A stretch of 38,377 nucleotides of DNA from a bacterium (GCA_024229695.1 JAAESD010000186.1:1-38377), one strand, 5' to 3'; shown: positions 26,084 through 35,159, counted from the stretch's first letter. A program made the numbers and translations. Notes: a model not told the origin generated them from the sequence alone.

Positions 26084-26937
26084 TATTCTACCCCTTGATT
26101 GTCTTCATCATCTTGTTCAGCTTGATTGTCTTGAAAATCAGACTGATCATTTTCCTGGAATGTTTCTTCTTCCTCGACTTCAATATTTATTTCAACATCT
26201 TCCCATTCTTGACTTTTGTTCAAAATGATATCACCTAATTCTGCGGAACCCTCTTTCAATGCTTGACCCGCAGCTACTGATTCAACTTTCAAAGTAATTG
26301 ATAGTTTAGTGCCATCTTTTTGAAACAAAGCCTCTACTCTGCCAAGTTGTGGAGGTGTAAGACTCAATTTAAAAGAGCCTTTGCCAGAGAGTAACAAATT
26401 GCTGCCTAGTACTTTTGAGAAGACCTGTTTTTTGACAGAACTTGCTGTAATATCGACAGAGTTATTCCCCGCCTTTGCTATTTGAATTTTGTTACCAGTT
26501 AACCCGTTCAAGGTATTAATGAGATTCAAAGAGTTGGCCAAAGGAATTGGCTGTAGCTCCACACTACTATTTGTAACCGGTGTGTTGCTTTCTCTGGCTC
26601 CTGTGTTCTCTGGATTATTTTGGTGACTTTGTCGATTTGTATTTTCAGATGATTCACGAGACTTTGCAGACTCAGGTGAATATTTTTCTTCAGTTATCTC
26701 TTTTTCCTGCCGATGTTCCATACAAGTAAAACTGTCATCGTTCGATTTCCCTCTTGTTGAAAAATCATATTCCCTGGACATACTTGAAGATTCAGGCTCA
26801 ATGCTTTTCGCCAATGACGATTCAAGTAGCTGCATAAATGAGCTAGCATTTTTCATTAATGACAATGCAATTCCCTGGAAATTATTATTACTTCCCTGGG
26901 CTGCTGTATTTATTTGTGTATTGCCAACTTGATTCAT
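26083..26937 (-). CDS. fliK: Hook-length control protein FliK with acidic tail
   Basis: FliK measures the hook and triggers the FlhB switch. The 284 residues have a polar, low-complexity Ser/Asn/Glu N-terminal region (about 1-150) as usual. The C-terminal Flg_hook domain (about 175-250) is marked by FKLSLTPPQLGRVEALF. The protein ends in an unusual very acidic, Gln/Asn/Asp-rich tail of about 35 residues (VEEEETFQENDQSDFQDNQ and on). The ATG overlaps the preceding stop as ATGA. Confidence 0.85.
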   Translation of the reverse strand: MNQVGNTQINTAAQGSNNNFQGIALSLMKNASSFMQLLESSLAKSIEPESSSMSREYDFSTRGKSNDDSFTCMEHRQEKEITEEKYSPESAKSRESSENTNRQSHQNNPENTGARESNTPVTNSSVELQPIPLANSLNLINTLNGLTGNKIQIAKAGNNSVDITASSVKKQVFSKVLGSNLLLSGKGSFKLSLTPPQLGRVEALFQKDGTKLSITLKVESVAAGQALKEGSAELGDIILNKSQEWEDVEINIEVEEEETFQENDQSDFQDNQAEQDDEDNQGVE

Positions 26938-27458
26938 CCTTGATCACCTTTCATACTCATCTTCGAACTAATCTTTGCAGCCAGATCAGGATTTAGGTAA
27001 GACAGAATCTTGGCAGCCTGTCGTTCTTTCATATTACTGATAATTTCGTAAGTGACTTCAAGCTCTAGAGATGCCAATATTGGAGCAGCTTTTGCTGGTT
27101 TCATCGATTCGTATACTTTTGCAAGCTTGACAGATGATTCGTCTTGTTTGCCAACAAATACTGCATTCAGCTCTACTATTTCAGCTAAAATGCTTTGCAG
27201 TTTTATCTTTTCATCTGCAATAAATTTCTGCTCAATTTTCAGCTCTTCCTTTATTCTTTCCACTTCTGCACTTTCGGCAGCTACGCGATCTTGTTCTGTT
27301 TGTAATCCTGCAAGAACCCTGTCAAAATCTGGTTTGTCTGGTTGAATAATAGCCATACTGCTTGTTTTCATGGCATCTTCAAGCATCCCGGTGGCATAAA
27401 TAATTCCCCCGAATATCAAGACAAATGTCACGACCGACATGATTATTACAGTTTTCAT
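26934..27458 (-). CDS. MotE-like / MgtE-N-domain flagellar protein
   Basis: The 174-residue protein has an N-terminal membrane helix (about 4-24), a long coiled coil (about 48-105, many Glu, Lys and Gln) and a C-terminal helical domain: YESMKPAKAAPILASLELE, NMKERQAAKILSYLNPDLAAKIS. That last pattern is the MgtE intracellular N-domain fold, related to FliG and found in MotE of rhizobia, YlxF of Firmicutes and FlbB of spirochaetes. It lies between fliJ and fliK, the usual site. The likely role is periplasmic or membrane-linked motor support, as for FlbB; not proven. Confidence 0.75.
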   Translation of the reverse strand: MKTVIIMSVVTFVLIFGGIIYATGMLEDAMKTSSMAIIQPDKPDFDRVLAGLQTEQDRVAAESAEVERIKEELKIEQKFIADEKIKLQSILAEIVELNAVFVGKQDESSVKLAKVYESMKPAKAAPILASLELEVTYEIISNMKERQAAKILSYLNPDLAAKISSKMSMKGDQG

Positions 27459-27476
27459 TATCCATTCTCTTTTCTA

Positions 27477-27914
27477 TCAAGACAGTTGGTAATGTGCTCT
27501 AGAGGCCAGCTCATCCATCATTCGCTGCTCTCTACGTCGTTGTTTAGCTTCCCAATCTGCCAATTGATTGTCCCTGAGTTTCTCAAGAACAGCTTTCTCT
27601 TGCTGAGCTTCTACAAGCTTTAGCATTTGTTTCTGGAATTCGTCATGCAGTTTTTGTTCCTTAACTCGCAATTCCTTGATTTTGTTTTTCTCATTTGTAA
27701 GTGAACCGTACATAAAGCTCCAACTATTGATAGTACCAGCATCTGTTTTTGCTTCTTCATACTGGAGAATCAGGCGATCAATAAGGATTTCCTGATTAAT
27801 AATGTTATTTTGCATAAGAAGCTGTTGCTGTTCTATTTCACGAAGTCTCAATGATTCTGCATCAACCAGCATTGATCTGTAGTTAAGTACTTTTTGAAGC
27901 CTGAATTTGAACAT
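27477..27914 (-). CDS. fliJ: Flagellar export chaperone/stalk protein FliJ
   Basis: The 145-residue, nearly all-helical coiled-coil protein starts FKFRLQKVLNYRSMLVDAESLRL, the typical FliJ opening (FxLqkvLxyR). It is rich in Glu, Gln and Lys, with a basic end (EAKQRRREQRMMDELA). FliJ forms the central stalk of the FliI ATPase ring and feeds FlhA. It starts two bases before the fliI stop region, in the usual fliI-fliJ order. Confidence 0.88.
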   Translation of the reverse strand: MFKFRLQKVLNYRSMLVDAESLRLREIEQQQLLMQNNIINQEILIDRLILQYEEAKTDAGTINSWSFMYGSLTNEKNKIKELRVKEQKLHDEFQKQMLKLVEAQQEKAVLEKLRDNQLADWEAKQRRREQRMMDELASRAHYQLS

Positions 27915-27916
27915 AA

Positions 27917-29233
27917 TTAATCAACCCGCCCCAGCTGAAGTAAAGTAGCTGTAGTTGTTTCCCAGGTTGCCGGGTCATACTCCCCTTGACGCAGAAATGC
28001 ATTCACCTTTTCCTGCTCTTCAAGAGCCTTATCAAGTATTGGATCATTGCCACGTGTATAGGCACCAATAGTTAATAGATCTTTGTTGTCTTCAATGATT
28101 TTCAACCAGCTCGAAATCTGGTTACCCGCCTGAATATGATCTTCTTTTGCTACAGTAGTTTTTAGTCGACTTACACTTCCCAAAACATCGATAGCAGGAT
28201 AATGATTTTCACGAGCCAAATCACGACTAAGCATAATGTGTCCATCCAAAATTGAACGCATAGCATCGCCTATTGGGTCATGAATGTCATCACCCTCAAT
28301 TAAAACTGTAAATAATGCTGTTATAGAATGAGTTTCAGCACACCCTGCTCGTTCACAGAGTTTTGGTAGAGCAGCAAATACTGAAGGTGTATAACCTTTT
28401 GTTGTTGGAGGTTCGCCAGTAGCCAAACCGATTTCACGCAATGCCATTGCATAACGTGTTACTGAATCCATCAGGAACATAACATTCTTCTGTGAATCCC
28501 GGAATGATTCTGCAACTGCCATCGCTGTTTCGGCTCCACGGGCACGCATCACTGCACTCTCATCAGAAGTAACAACTATAACTACTGATCGAGCCAGTCC
28601 TTCCGGACCGAGATCTCTTTCAATAAATTCTTTTACTTCGCGACCACGTTCACCAATTAATGCAACAACATTTACATCGACATCAGAATTTCTTGATATC
28701 ATTCCCATTAAAACACTTTTTCCAACGCCACTACCTGCAAATATTCCCATGCGCTGCCCCTTGGCAACAGTCACGAGTCCATCAATTGCACGTACCCCTG
28801 TTGCCAGAGGTTCATCAATGCGGGCTCTTTTCAAAGAAAATGGCGGTGCGCTATGAACTCGACGAAGCGATTCATTGCGAAGAGGACCTTTACCATCGAT
28901 TGGTTGGCCTAGCCCATTTATTACTCGTCCAAGTAATTGATTACCAGTTGGAATAGTAAGATTCTCTGCAAACAAGGAAACTGATTGACCTGGTGCCAAA
29001 CCTTCCATGTCGCCATATGGCATCAACAATGCAGTATCTTCCCTGAAGCCAACAACTTCACAAATAACTGGTTCACGATTTCGACCAATGTTTATTTTGC
29101 AAACAGAACCAATTGGAGCTGAAATGTTCAGAGCTTCGATTATCATACCGACAATCATATTTACTCTGCCAATACTTCGAATGGTATCGGTATATTTTAC
29201 TTTTGAAATACACTCAGACCATAATGTTTTCAT
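27917..29233 (-). CDS. fliI: Flagellum-specific ATPase FliI
   Basis: Cytoplasmic ATPase of the export apparatus, related to F1 beta. It has 438 residues. The Walker A motif is FAGSGVGKSVLMG (GSGVGKS at 167-173). The conserved GERGREVKEFIERDLG, FLMDSVTRYAMALREIGLA and GEPPTTKGYTPSVFAALPKL blocks follow, and SITALFTVLIEGDD and DGHIMLSRDLA come near the C-terminus. ATG overlaps the fliH stop as TAATG. Complete and apparently active. Confidence 0.97.
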   Translation of the reverse strand: MKTLWSECISKVKYTDTIRSIGRVNMIVGMIIEALNISAPIGSVCKINIGRNREPVICEVVGFREDTALLMPYGDMEGLAPGQSVSLFAENLTIPTGNQLLGRVINGLGQPIDGKGPLRNESLRRVHSAPPFSLKRARIDEPLATGVRAIDGLVTVAKGQRMGIFAGSGVGKSVLMGMISRNSDVDVNVVALIGERGREVKEFIERDLGPEGLARSVVIVVTSDESAVMRARGAETAMAVAESFRDSQKNVMFLMDSVTRYAMALREIGLATGEPPTTKGYTPSVFAALPKLCERAGCAETHSITALFTVLIEGDDIHDPIGDAMRSILDGHIMLSRDLARENHYPAIDVLGSVSRLKTTVAKEDHIQAGNQISSWLKIIEDNKDLLTIGAYTRGNDPILDKALEEQEKVNAFLRQGEYDPATWETTTATLLQLGRVD

Positions 29234-29904
29234 TATTTTACCTCAGGAACAGATCGCGATGATTGCATTGTTTGACGAACTGTATCTGCCAGAACAGTGA
29301 GTTTACTTTCAATAGTTAAATCCCATTCCTCAGTATCAGCTTTAACAGTGCAACCTCCGCGTTCACATCGAGGGTCTGATACAATCTTTACTATATTCAT
29401 CTTCTCACAAAATTGAGTTTGTGATTCCAGATATTCTGCATCATCAGGATTTGCTGTTACTACCAATTTTGCACCAGTCTCCGCCTTAAACAGCAAAGGC
29501 TGTATAGCACGCAATATCGTATCCTTATCAACTTCAATTTCACTTCTTATTACCTGACCAGCCATGGCAATTGCAAGTTCAACAGCTCCACTTGCCAAAG
29601 AAGATATATTGTCAGCTACAATCTTTTTCATTTGATCAGCAAAATCATCGTAAAGTTCAGATTGGTTCTGCTGATAAGCACTAATTTCTGCTTCTTTTTC
29701 AACAGTCAAATTCGCAGATATTTCTTTCCCCAATTCTGATCTCAAAATTGCAATTCGTTCTTTTTCCTCTGCTGCTTTCTTTTCAGCAAAGTCAATGTGA
29801 AATTCTGTGTTTTCTTCAAGGTTGGTGCCATCAAGAACAATAGATGATAATTCTTCAGGTTTTTCACCAGCTACTCCAAGATTATTAGGTGACCATTTGA
29901 GCAT
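29233..29904 (-). CDS. fliH: Flagellar export regulator FliH
   Basis: FliH dimers hold FliI and dock it to the C-ring. I take ATG 29904 (223 residues, MLKWSPNN) over a TTG 13 codons upstream, because GGGAGG lies ideally before the ATG. The overlap with fliG is then 20 bases. A charged coiled coil occupies about 30-105. The C-terminal globular part ends with DPRCERGGCTVKADTEEWDL followed by TIESKL, the FliH/YscL/V-ATPase E-subunit signature. Confidence 0.9.
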   Translation of the reverse strand: MLKWSPNNLGVAGEKPEELSSIVLDGTNLEENTEFHIDFAEKKAAEEKERIAILRSELGKEISANLTVEKEAEISAYQQNQSELYDDFADQMKKIVADNISSLASGAVELAIAMAGQVIRSEIEVDKDTILRAIQPLLFKAETGAKLVVTANPDDAEYLESQTQFCEKMNIVKIVSDPRCERGGCTVKADTEEWDLTIESKLTVLADTVRQTMQSSRSVPEVK

Positions 29905-30880
29905 TTGCCCCGCCTCCCAGAGTAATAGTACCTGACTCTTCAAGATTTCGAATTACGGCAACAATTCGATCCTGTGCTTCTTCTACATCGGTCAATAGCA
30001 CTGGCCCCATATATTCCATATCTTCCTTCATGCTAGTTGCTGCTCGTTTAGACATGTTATTGAAAATCTTGTTTTTGATGTCGTTTGGAACACCCTTCAG
30101 AGAAAGAGTCAAATCTGAACCATCAACCTCTTTGAGTACTTCCTGTATAAATCGATCTTCAAGATTTACCAGATCTTCAAATACAAACATCAGATTTTTA
30201 ACTTCAGTGGCGCACTCATCATCGATTTCTCGCATGTCGTCCAATATTTCTTGCCAGACAACCTTATCAATTTCATTGAACACTTCAGCAACTTGCTTCT
30301 TGCCACCATAATTGCGTTTGGTTCTGGAGAATTCTCCCTCAACCGCTTTTCCTATTACCTGTTCAATTATTTTGAGCGATTCTTTACTAGGTGAATCCAG
30401 GGTTGCCATACGATATGATATTTCTGCCTGCAGAATGCCTGGAAGTAGAGACATAACAGGTCCACTATATCTAGGATCCATGTATGACATTACTAGAGCA
30501 ACGGTTTGTGGATGTTCATTTTGCAAATAGTTAGCAACCGTCAAAGGCTCAACATTTTTCAGATTTTCAAATGCCTTTATATCACTATAGCCTGTTGCCC
30601 TATTCAAGACAGAAGATGCTCTATGACTTCCCAATGCTTCATCGAGAATACTCTTGGCAGAGCTCTCTCCACCGAAGCCCATTACTGAAGCCTTATGTCG
30701 CAATTCAATGAAATCGACAACGGCTGTAGTACGTTCTTCCTCAGGTATCTGCTCGAGTACAGAAATTTCAGCAGTTATTTGTTCGATCATATCTTCTGGC
30801 ATAGTCTTCATAACCTGGCCAGCTACTTTTGGCCCCATGGCCAACAAGAGGATCGCTGCTTTTCTTATTTTCCGGTTCAC
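29885..30880 (-). CDS. fliG: Flagellar motor switch protein FliG
   Basis: Rotor protein that binds FliF and contacts MotA. It has 331 residues. The N-terminal domain (AAILLLAMG, TTAVVDFIELRHKASVMG), the middle domain with NEHPQTVALVMSYMDP and VNEIDK-like VFNEIDKVVWQ, and the C-terminal torque helix domain (FVFEDLVNLEDRFIQEVLKE in part) are all intact. The start is GTG 30880, supported by AAGGA. An out-of-frame ATG-TTG-TGA sits directly before it but is not a gene. Confidence 0.96.
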   Translation of the reverse strand: MNRKIRKAAILLLAMGPKVAGQVMKTMPEDMIEQITAEISVLEQIPEEERTTAVVDFIELRHKASVMGFGGESSAKSILDEALGSHRASSVLNRATGYSDIKAFENLKNVEPLTVANYLQNEHPQTVALVMSYMDPRYSGPVMSLLPGILQAEISYRMATLDSPSKESLKIIEQVIGKAVEGEFSRTKRNYGGKKQVAEVFNEIDKVVWQEILDDMREIDDECATEVKNLMFVFEDLVNLEDRFIQEVLKEVDGSDLTLSLKGVPNDIKNKIFNNMSKRAATSMKEDMEYMGPVLLTDVEEAQDRIVAVIRNLEESGTITLGGGANAQMVT

Positions 30881-30898
30881 AACATTATCCTTTTCCGC

Positions 30899-32419
30899 TT
30901 AAACAGTTGAAACTTCTGCTTCTTCATCTTCTTTAATCCAAGCACTCACCAGGTCAGCAACCTGATCAGGGTTTTGATCTGCAAAGCCTTGTACTTCTTC
31001 AATCATTCGTTCTGTTGAAACTTGATCTATACTTCGCTCATTAATCGAAGGCATATCAGATTCGATGTCATCATACTCAATAACATTTTTGGTTTTCTTG
31101 GTATTTGCTTGATTTTCTACAGCCATTTGCCCCAGATTTTTCTTTAATTTCAAAATCATAAATGCAGCAAGTGCAAAGAGAAGAATTCTGCCAATAAGTT
31201 CAGGTAGAGTCTGCATCCAACCCTCAGGTAGCATGCCTACTTCAGCAACTTCCGGAGTGTCTTGAAATTGGAATTGCATGTTTACAACTTCAACTCTGTC
31301 TCCACGTTCGCTGTCAAATCCAATTGAAGATTCAACAATATTATTAATCTGTGTCAGCTCTTCATCTGTAAGTGGCACATAAGCCATCTTTCCATCATCA
31401 CCCTTTGCATACGTTCCATCAACAAAGACCGCCACAGACAGGCTGTTAATTCCACCAACTTCACCGACAACACTTTCAACCGTCTGACTCAGTTCATAGT
31501 TTGTTGTAATTTTCTCTGTTGAGCCATCACCTTCGGCTCCTTCTTGAGAATCAAGTACTTCACTTACAATGACTGAGCTATCAGGGTCATAAAATTTGCG
31601 CTCTTGTTGCATCTGTTCAAAATTGAGTGTTGCATCAACTCTTACTAATGATCTTTCTGGACCAAGCACACGATCCAGCATTGAGGAAGCTTTAAGTGAA
31701 AGATATTCATCGATTTCTTTTTTCAGTGCCAATTGGCTATCTGATCTCATTATGCCATCATTGCTATAACTACTGGTCAGCTCTACTCCGTGTTGGTCGA
31801 TAATTGAGACGCTATTAAGTTCTAATCCTTCAACACTACCTGAAACTAGTCTTTGGATGCCGCTCACCTGGTATTCAGATAATTGACCATGCCCAACATC
31901 TATTACAACCGATGCGGTTGCAGGAGACTGCATTTTTTTGAAAATGGAATTTTTGGGAAGCACAAGATGTACTCTTGCTGAACGAACACCTTTTATTGCA
32001 CCAATAGTCTGGACAAGTTCGCCCTCCATGGCACGCTTATAATTGACATTTTGCACAAATTCGGTCATTCCATACTGATTGCCATCAAAAAGACCCCATC
32101 CAACTGTTCCAGATGCTGGAATGCCTTTGGCCATCAAATCTACACGTAGACGGTGTACTTGATCTCCAGGGACTAGTATTGTAGTTCCGCCATTTGTAAG
32201 TTCAGCTTTGATATTTTGCTTTGAAAGTTCCTCAAGCGCTATTGAAGCATCGGCAGGATCCAGGTTGGTAAAGAGAACTGTCGTATCTTCACTCTGCATC
32301 CAGGTTGAGAAAATAACCAGACTGATTACTACTGCTATACTTATTCCACCAAGTAACACCTTCTGATTGAAAGTAAACTTGCCAGTAATTGTATTTAAAT
32401 TGTCCAGTATCTGTTTCAT
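30899..32419 (-). CDS. fliF: Flagellar MS-ring protein FliF
   Basis: Builds the MS ring in the inner membrane. It has 506 residues. The N-terminal helix (about 22-42) is followed by YscJ-type ring-building domains with TTVLFTNLDPADASIALEEL-like sequence and MNYKRAMEGEL-like NYKRAMEGELVQTI, ARVHLVLPK. A long periplasmic collar follows, then a C-terminal helix (about 415-435) and a cytoplasmic FliG-binding tail. It is the first large gene after fliE, 44 bases on. Confidence 0.96.
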   Translation of the reverse strand: MKQILDNLNTITGKFTFNQKVLLGGISIAVVISLVIFSTWMQSEDTTVLFTNLDPADASIALEELSKQNIKAELTNGGTTILVPGDQVHRLRVDLMAKGIPASGTVGWGLFDGNQYGMTEFVQNVNYKRAMEGELVQTIGAIKGVRSARVHLVLPKNSIFKKMQSPATASVVIDVGHGQLSEYQVSGIQRLVSGSVEGLELNSVSIIDQHGVELTSSYSNDGIMRSDSQLALKKEIDEYLSLKASSMLDRVLGPERSLVRVDATLNFEQMQQERKFYDPDSSVIVSEVLDSQEGAEGDGSTEKITTNYELSQTVESVVGEVGGINSLSVAVFVDGTYAKGDDGKMAYVPLTDEELTQINNIVESSIGFDSERGDRVEVVNMQFQFQDTPEVAEVGMLPEGWMQTLPELIGRILLFALAAFMILKLKKNLGQMAVENQANTKKTKNVIEYDDIESDMPSINERSIDQVSTERMIEEVQGFADQNPDQVADLVSAWIKEDEEAEVSTV

Positions 32420-32463
32420 AGTGTTCTGTCAGCTCCTCTGTAGAACTACTTGTTTATGTTTTC

Positions 32464-32769
32464 CTAAACCTGCATCCTCATGACTTCAGTGTAGGCTTCT
32501 AGCAATTTGTTTCGCACTTCAAGCATCATTTCAAACGTCAATTGTGCTTCTTCTGCTGCTATCATCACATCGTGTACTTCGCTAACTTCACCAGACACCA
32601 TTTTATCGATTGTCTGATCGCGGTTAACTTGCGATGAGTCAACACTCTTTAGTGCATCCTGTAATTTGTTTGCAAAAGACGGACCAGTATTACTCTTTAC
32701 ACCAGAATTCTGGTTATAAAGTCTTCCTGGATCCATTGCTCCGTTTAGTTTTATATTTCCAATTGCCAT
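32464..32769 (-). CDS. fliE: Flagellar hook-basal body protein FliE
   Basis: The 101-residue protein links the MS ring and export gate to the proximal rod. The C-terminal family block is seen in VHDVMIAAEEAQLTFEMMLE, then VRNKLLEAYTEVMRMQV, matching FliE. The N-terminus is polar. It lies between flgC and fliF in the standard order. Confidence 0.95.
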   Translation of the reverse strand: MAIGNIKLNGAMDPGRLYNQNSGVKSNTGPSFANKLQDALKSVDSSQVNRDQTIDKMVSGEVSEVHDVMIAAEEAQLTFEMMLEVRNKLLEAYTEVMRMQV

Positions 32770-32785
32770 CAGTTTTCAACTCCCG

Positions 32786-33280
32786 TTAGATGTCCAGTGC
32801 TTTAGCGAACATTTGCTTAGCGCTCTGCACAGCTGATACATTGGCTTCATATGCGCGACTGGCAGTTATCATATCTACCATTTCGGTGATTACATTGACA
32901 TTAGGCATTAATACATAGCCATCTTCATCTGCATCAGGATGACCTGGATCATAAATTACCTTGAATTCAGACGCATCAGGTGCAACGTCTACATTTACAT
33001 CAATTCCCTGTTGAATTGTATTACCACTCCCAGGAGGACCTGAGAAGTGCCTTGAATTGGTAGTTTTCATATTCCCGTGATTTCGGGAATTAGAAGCATT
33101 GGCCACTCTTTCAGCCAATGTTTGTGAAAAAACTACTCTTTCACGACGATATGGAGTGCCATCAGCGGTACGTGTGGTCTCAGAATTGGCAAGATTCTTG
33201 GCAATTGTGTCCATTTTTGTCCGCTGCCCATGTAATCCACTGGCGCTGACTTTGATTGTGCTAAATAGTCCGTTACCCAT
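32786..33280 (-). CDS. flgC: Flagellar proximal rod protein FlgC
   Basis: The 164-residue rod protein begins with the rod/hook motif (LFSTIKVSASGLHGQRTKMD, TIAKNLANSETTRT) and carries GTPYRRERVVF. It ends with PNVNVITEMVDMITASRAYE, ANVSAVQSAKQMF, the FlgC C-terminal rod helix. It is 14 bases after flgB. Confidence 0.96.
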   Translation of the reverse strand: MGNGLFSTIKVSASGLHGQRTKMDTIAKNLANSETTRTADGTPYRRERVVFSQTLAERVANASNSRNHGNMKTTNSRHFSGPPGSGNTIQQGIDVNVDVAPDASEFKVIYDPGHPDADEDGYVLMPNVNVITEMVDMITASRAYEANVSAVQSAKQMFAKALDI

Positions 33281-33294
33281 TTTTTATGCCCTTT

Positions 33295-33705
33295 CTATTT
33301 GACTCGGCCTGATACAGCTTCACGTAAAACATTGTATTTCATGCTCAATAATCTGGTCGCCAAACGATATGAAAGTTCGTTTGTTGCCAGGGTTGTCATC
33401 TCTTCATCAACATTCACATCGTTAACACCATTATCAAAGCCAAGAGCCTGCTCAGCTACTTCACCAGAAGTATGATATGGGCTTGAATCGCTGGATATAT
33501 GCCCAGAACGAGTAGTTTTAGTTTGAACAGTATTGCTGCCCGCCTTCTGCAACATGTCTTCAAAACGATATTTTTGTGCCTTGTAACCATCGGTTTCAAC
33601 ATTGGCAATATTTTCAGCAGTTACTCGCTGACGCCTGGCATAGGCAGTCAATGCATTCTTAATGCTGCCAAGATGTGCCTGTTGAAATATCGATTTGTCA
33701 ATCAT
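33295..33705 (-). CDS. flgB: Flagellar proximal rod protein FlgB
   Basis: The 136-residue rod subunit shows ALTAYARRQRVTAENIANVE, TDGYKAQKYRFEDML and the C-terminal VDEEMTTLATNELSYRLATR. Two start codons lie side by side: GTG 33708 and ATG 33705. ATG 33705 is preferred because AGGAG is six bases before it but only three before the GTG. An 81-base gap separates it from the FlgN-like gene. Confidence 0.95.
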   Translation of the reverse strand: MIDKSIFQQAHLGSIKNALTAYARRQRVTAENIANVETDGYKAQKYRFEDMLQKAGSNTVQTKTTRSGHISSDSSPYHTSGEVAEQALGFDNGVNDVNVDEEMTTLATNELSYRLATRLLSMKYNVLREAVSGRVK

Positions 33706-33767
33706 CACTGACTCCTGTTTTCGAACACCAAATTACCTGATTTCTGCGTTGCATCTCCATGAATACA

Positions 33768-33783
33768 TACAAGTACTGTACCA
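33768..33783 (-). promoter_or_regulatory. Weak sigma-54-like sequence upstream of flgB
   Basis: Minus strand TGGTACAGTACTTGTA has the -24 GG and the TTG of the -12 box at correct spacing, but GT replaces the nearly invariant GC and the -24 box has a second change. It lies in the 81-base gap before flgB, about 60 bases upstream of the start. It could be a secondary promoter; chance is quite possible. Confidence 0.2.
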
Positions 33784-33789
33784 AACTCC

Positions 33790-34188
33790 TTAAACTGCCA
33801 ACTGAACGCTCTTTTGGAGTAATAATTGATCATTTGAGGCTTCTAAATTGAGTATCTCTTCCAAAAGTGAGCTTACTCGTTTCATACTTTTGCGAACCTG
33901 AACTGCTTCAGCATCAGTAAACGTTGTTTTGCGCCGCTCCCAAAGCAATCGCACAGATGAGTTGCTTATTTCCAGCTGTGCAATTTCGTCTAAAAGCTGT
34001 CGCTTTCTGACGAGCAGAGACTGGATTTGTGCTATCTCTCCACCTGACTCCAGAACATTTTCTTGTTCCAGCGAGCAATCACGAATATTAATGTATATCT
34101 GCTCTTCGCGCTGATACATCGTAATTAGCTGGCTGAATATGTCCGTTTCAGGTTTTGGATTAATTTCTGTATAGATTGTCGATTCCAT
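33790..34188 (-). CDS. FlgN-like flagellar chaperone candidate
   Basis: The 132-residue, mostly helical protein of charged coiled-coil character (SLLVRKRQLLDEIAQLEI, RKSMKRVSSLLEEILNLEAS) has the size and helical pattern of FlgN-type chaperones, including a late block where leucines and a basic patch alternate. The match is not decisive. ATG 34188 is preferred over TTG 34209 because GGAG lies six bases before it. The gene overlaps the end of the exported TPR-like gene by 29 bases and precedes flgB. Confidence 0.5.
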   Translation of the reverse strand: MESTIYTEINPKPETDIFSQLITMYQREEQIYINIRDCSLEQENVLESGGEIAQIQSLLVRKRQLLDEIAQLEISNSSVRLLWERRKTTFTDAEAVQVRKSMKRVSSLLEEILNLEASNDQLLLQKSVQLAV

Positions 34189-35101
34189 ACGACACTCCGT
34201 TCTCTTCAAGTTTTAACAATCCCCTGGCCAATTCCTGTTCAACAGCAAAATTGGCTATTTTCTCTGTAGCAGCAGCGCCGTAGTTGCCAGTAAGCAAATT
34301 GATGCGTGCTATCATTTTGATGGCATTTTTCTTAGTGAAATCATCATCTGAGTTAATCGCAATCAGTTGATAATAACTTTGGGCAGATTTATAATCCGAT
34401 TGCAAAAATAACATTTTCGGTATTGCATTGATTATCCACTGTTTGTACTCATAGTTAAGTTTTCCAGCTTCTTTAACAATATTAATCACATGTGTTAACG
34501 AACCATCATAATCCCCTGCAGAATAGTCTGTTACAGCATGCCAGTACTCTACAACAGGTCCAAGTTTGTTTAATCTGGATGCCGTTTTATTCAAAATAAA
34601 TTTCAGATTTTTATCATCTTTTCTCTTGATAAGCTCTTTAAATACAAGGTCGATACTACTTTCCATTCCTGCCAGATTTCTTCTTCCTGTAATATTCAAA
34701 ACCTGCTCTACAAATAGAGTTGAGTCATTTGATGCTGCTGATATTTCAAGCATCTTGTAAAATAATGAAGTGTCTTCTGGAGTATTTTTGTGTGCTGACT
34801 TCAATAACTGGAGAGAATTGGCATATTCTCCCAATGTGGCGTAAAATTCTGCATAAGAGATGTAGTCAGATCGGGTAATTTCTGAATTACTGTTAAGGCA
34901 TTCGAATTTATCGATTAATTTGACAGCAGATATTAAATCAATCTCCGTGATAGATTCCTGCCTGTATTTTGGTTCTTCTTTGCTATTCTTTAATAATGTC
35001 AGATATGCATTCAAGTTCTCATCATTGACACTATTGGCCAATACAGAACTGGTAACAGTTATTGCAATTATTGTCAGAATCAGCATGAATCTGTATAACA
35101 T
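34160..35101 (-). CDS. Exported TPR-like helical-repeat protein, first gene of the flagellar operon
   Basis: Unrecognised 313-residue protein. Residues 1-22 are a signal peptide (hydrophobic core LILTIIAITVTSSVLA). The remainder is helical, with at least three or four TPR-like hairpins such as SYAEFYATLGEYANSLQLL, YSAGDYDGSLTHVINIV, FLQSDYKSAQSYYQLIA and RINLLTGNYGAAATEKI. It is therefore probably periplasmic. AAGGTGG precedes ATG 35101, and a sigma-54 promoter lies 32 bases before the start, which makes it the promoter-proximal gene of the flagellar run. A role in basal-body or rod assembly in the periplasm is inferred from position only. It resembles no flagellar protein I know by sequence. 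Confidence 0.7.
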   Translation of the reverse strand: MLYRFMLILTIIAITVTSSVLANSVNDENLNAYLTLLKNSKEEPKYRQESITEIDLISAVKLIDKFECLNSNSEITRSDYISYAEFYATLGEYANSLQLLKSAHKNTPEDTSLFYKMLEISAASNDSTLFVEQVLNITGRRNLAGMESSIDLVFKELIKRKDDKNLKFILNKTASRLNKLGPVVEYWHAVTDYSAGDYDGSLTHVINIVKEAGKLNYEYKQWIINAIPKMLFLQSDYKSAQSYYQLIAINSDDDFTKKNAIKMIARINLLTGNYGAAATEKIANFAVEQELARGLLKLEENGVSYGIDNLYRN

Positions 35102-35143
35102 CTGCCCACCTTGGGTTGAAAACCATCATTTCAAGGTAGATAT

Positions 35144-35159
35144 GGCAAATGGTGTGCCT
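35144..35159 (-). promoter_or_regulatory. Sigma-54 (-24/-12) promoter of the long flagellar operon
   Basis: Minus strand AGGCACACCATTTGCC matches TGGCACG-N4-TTGCW at 9 of 12 defined positions, with GG and GC exactly 10 bases apart and a perfect TTGC. Predicted start of transcription is near 35133, 32 bases before the ATG of the first gene. It lies immediately downstream of the regulator's terminator, so the two operons are insulated from each other. Confidence 0.7.
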
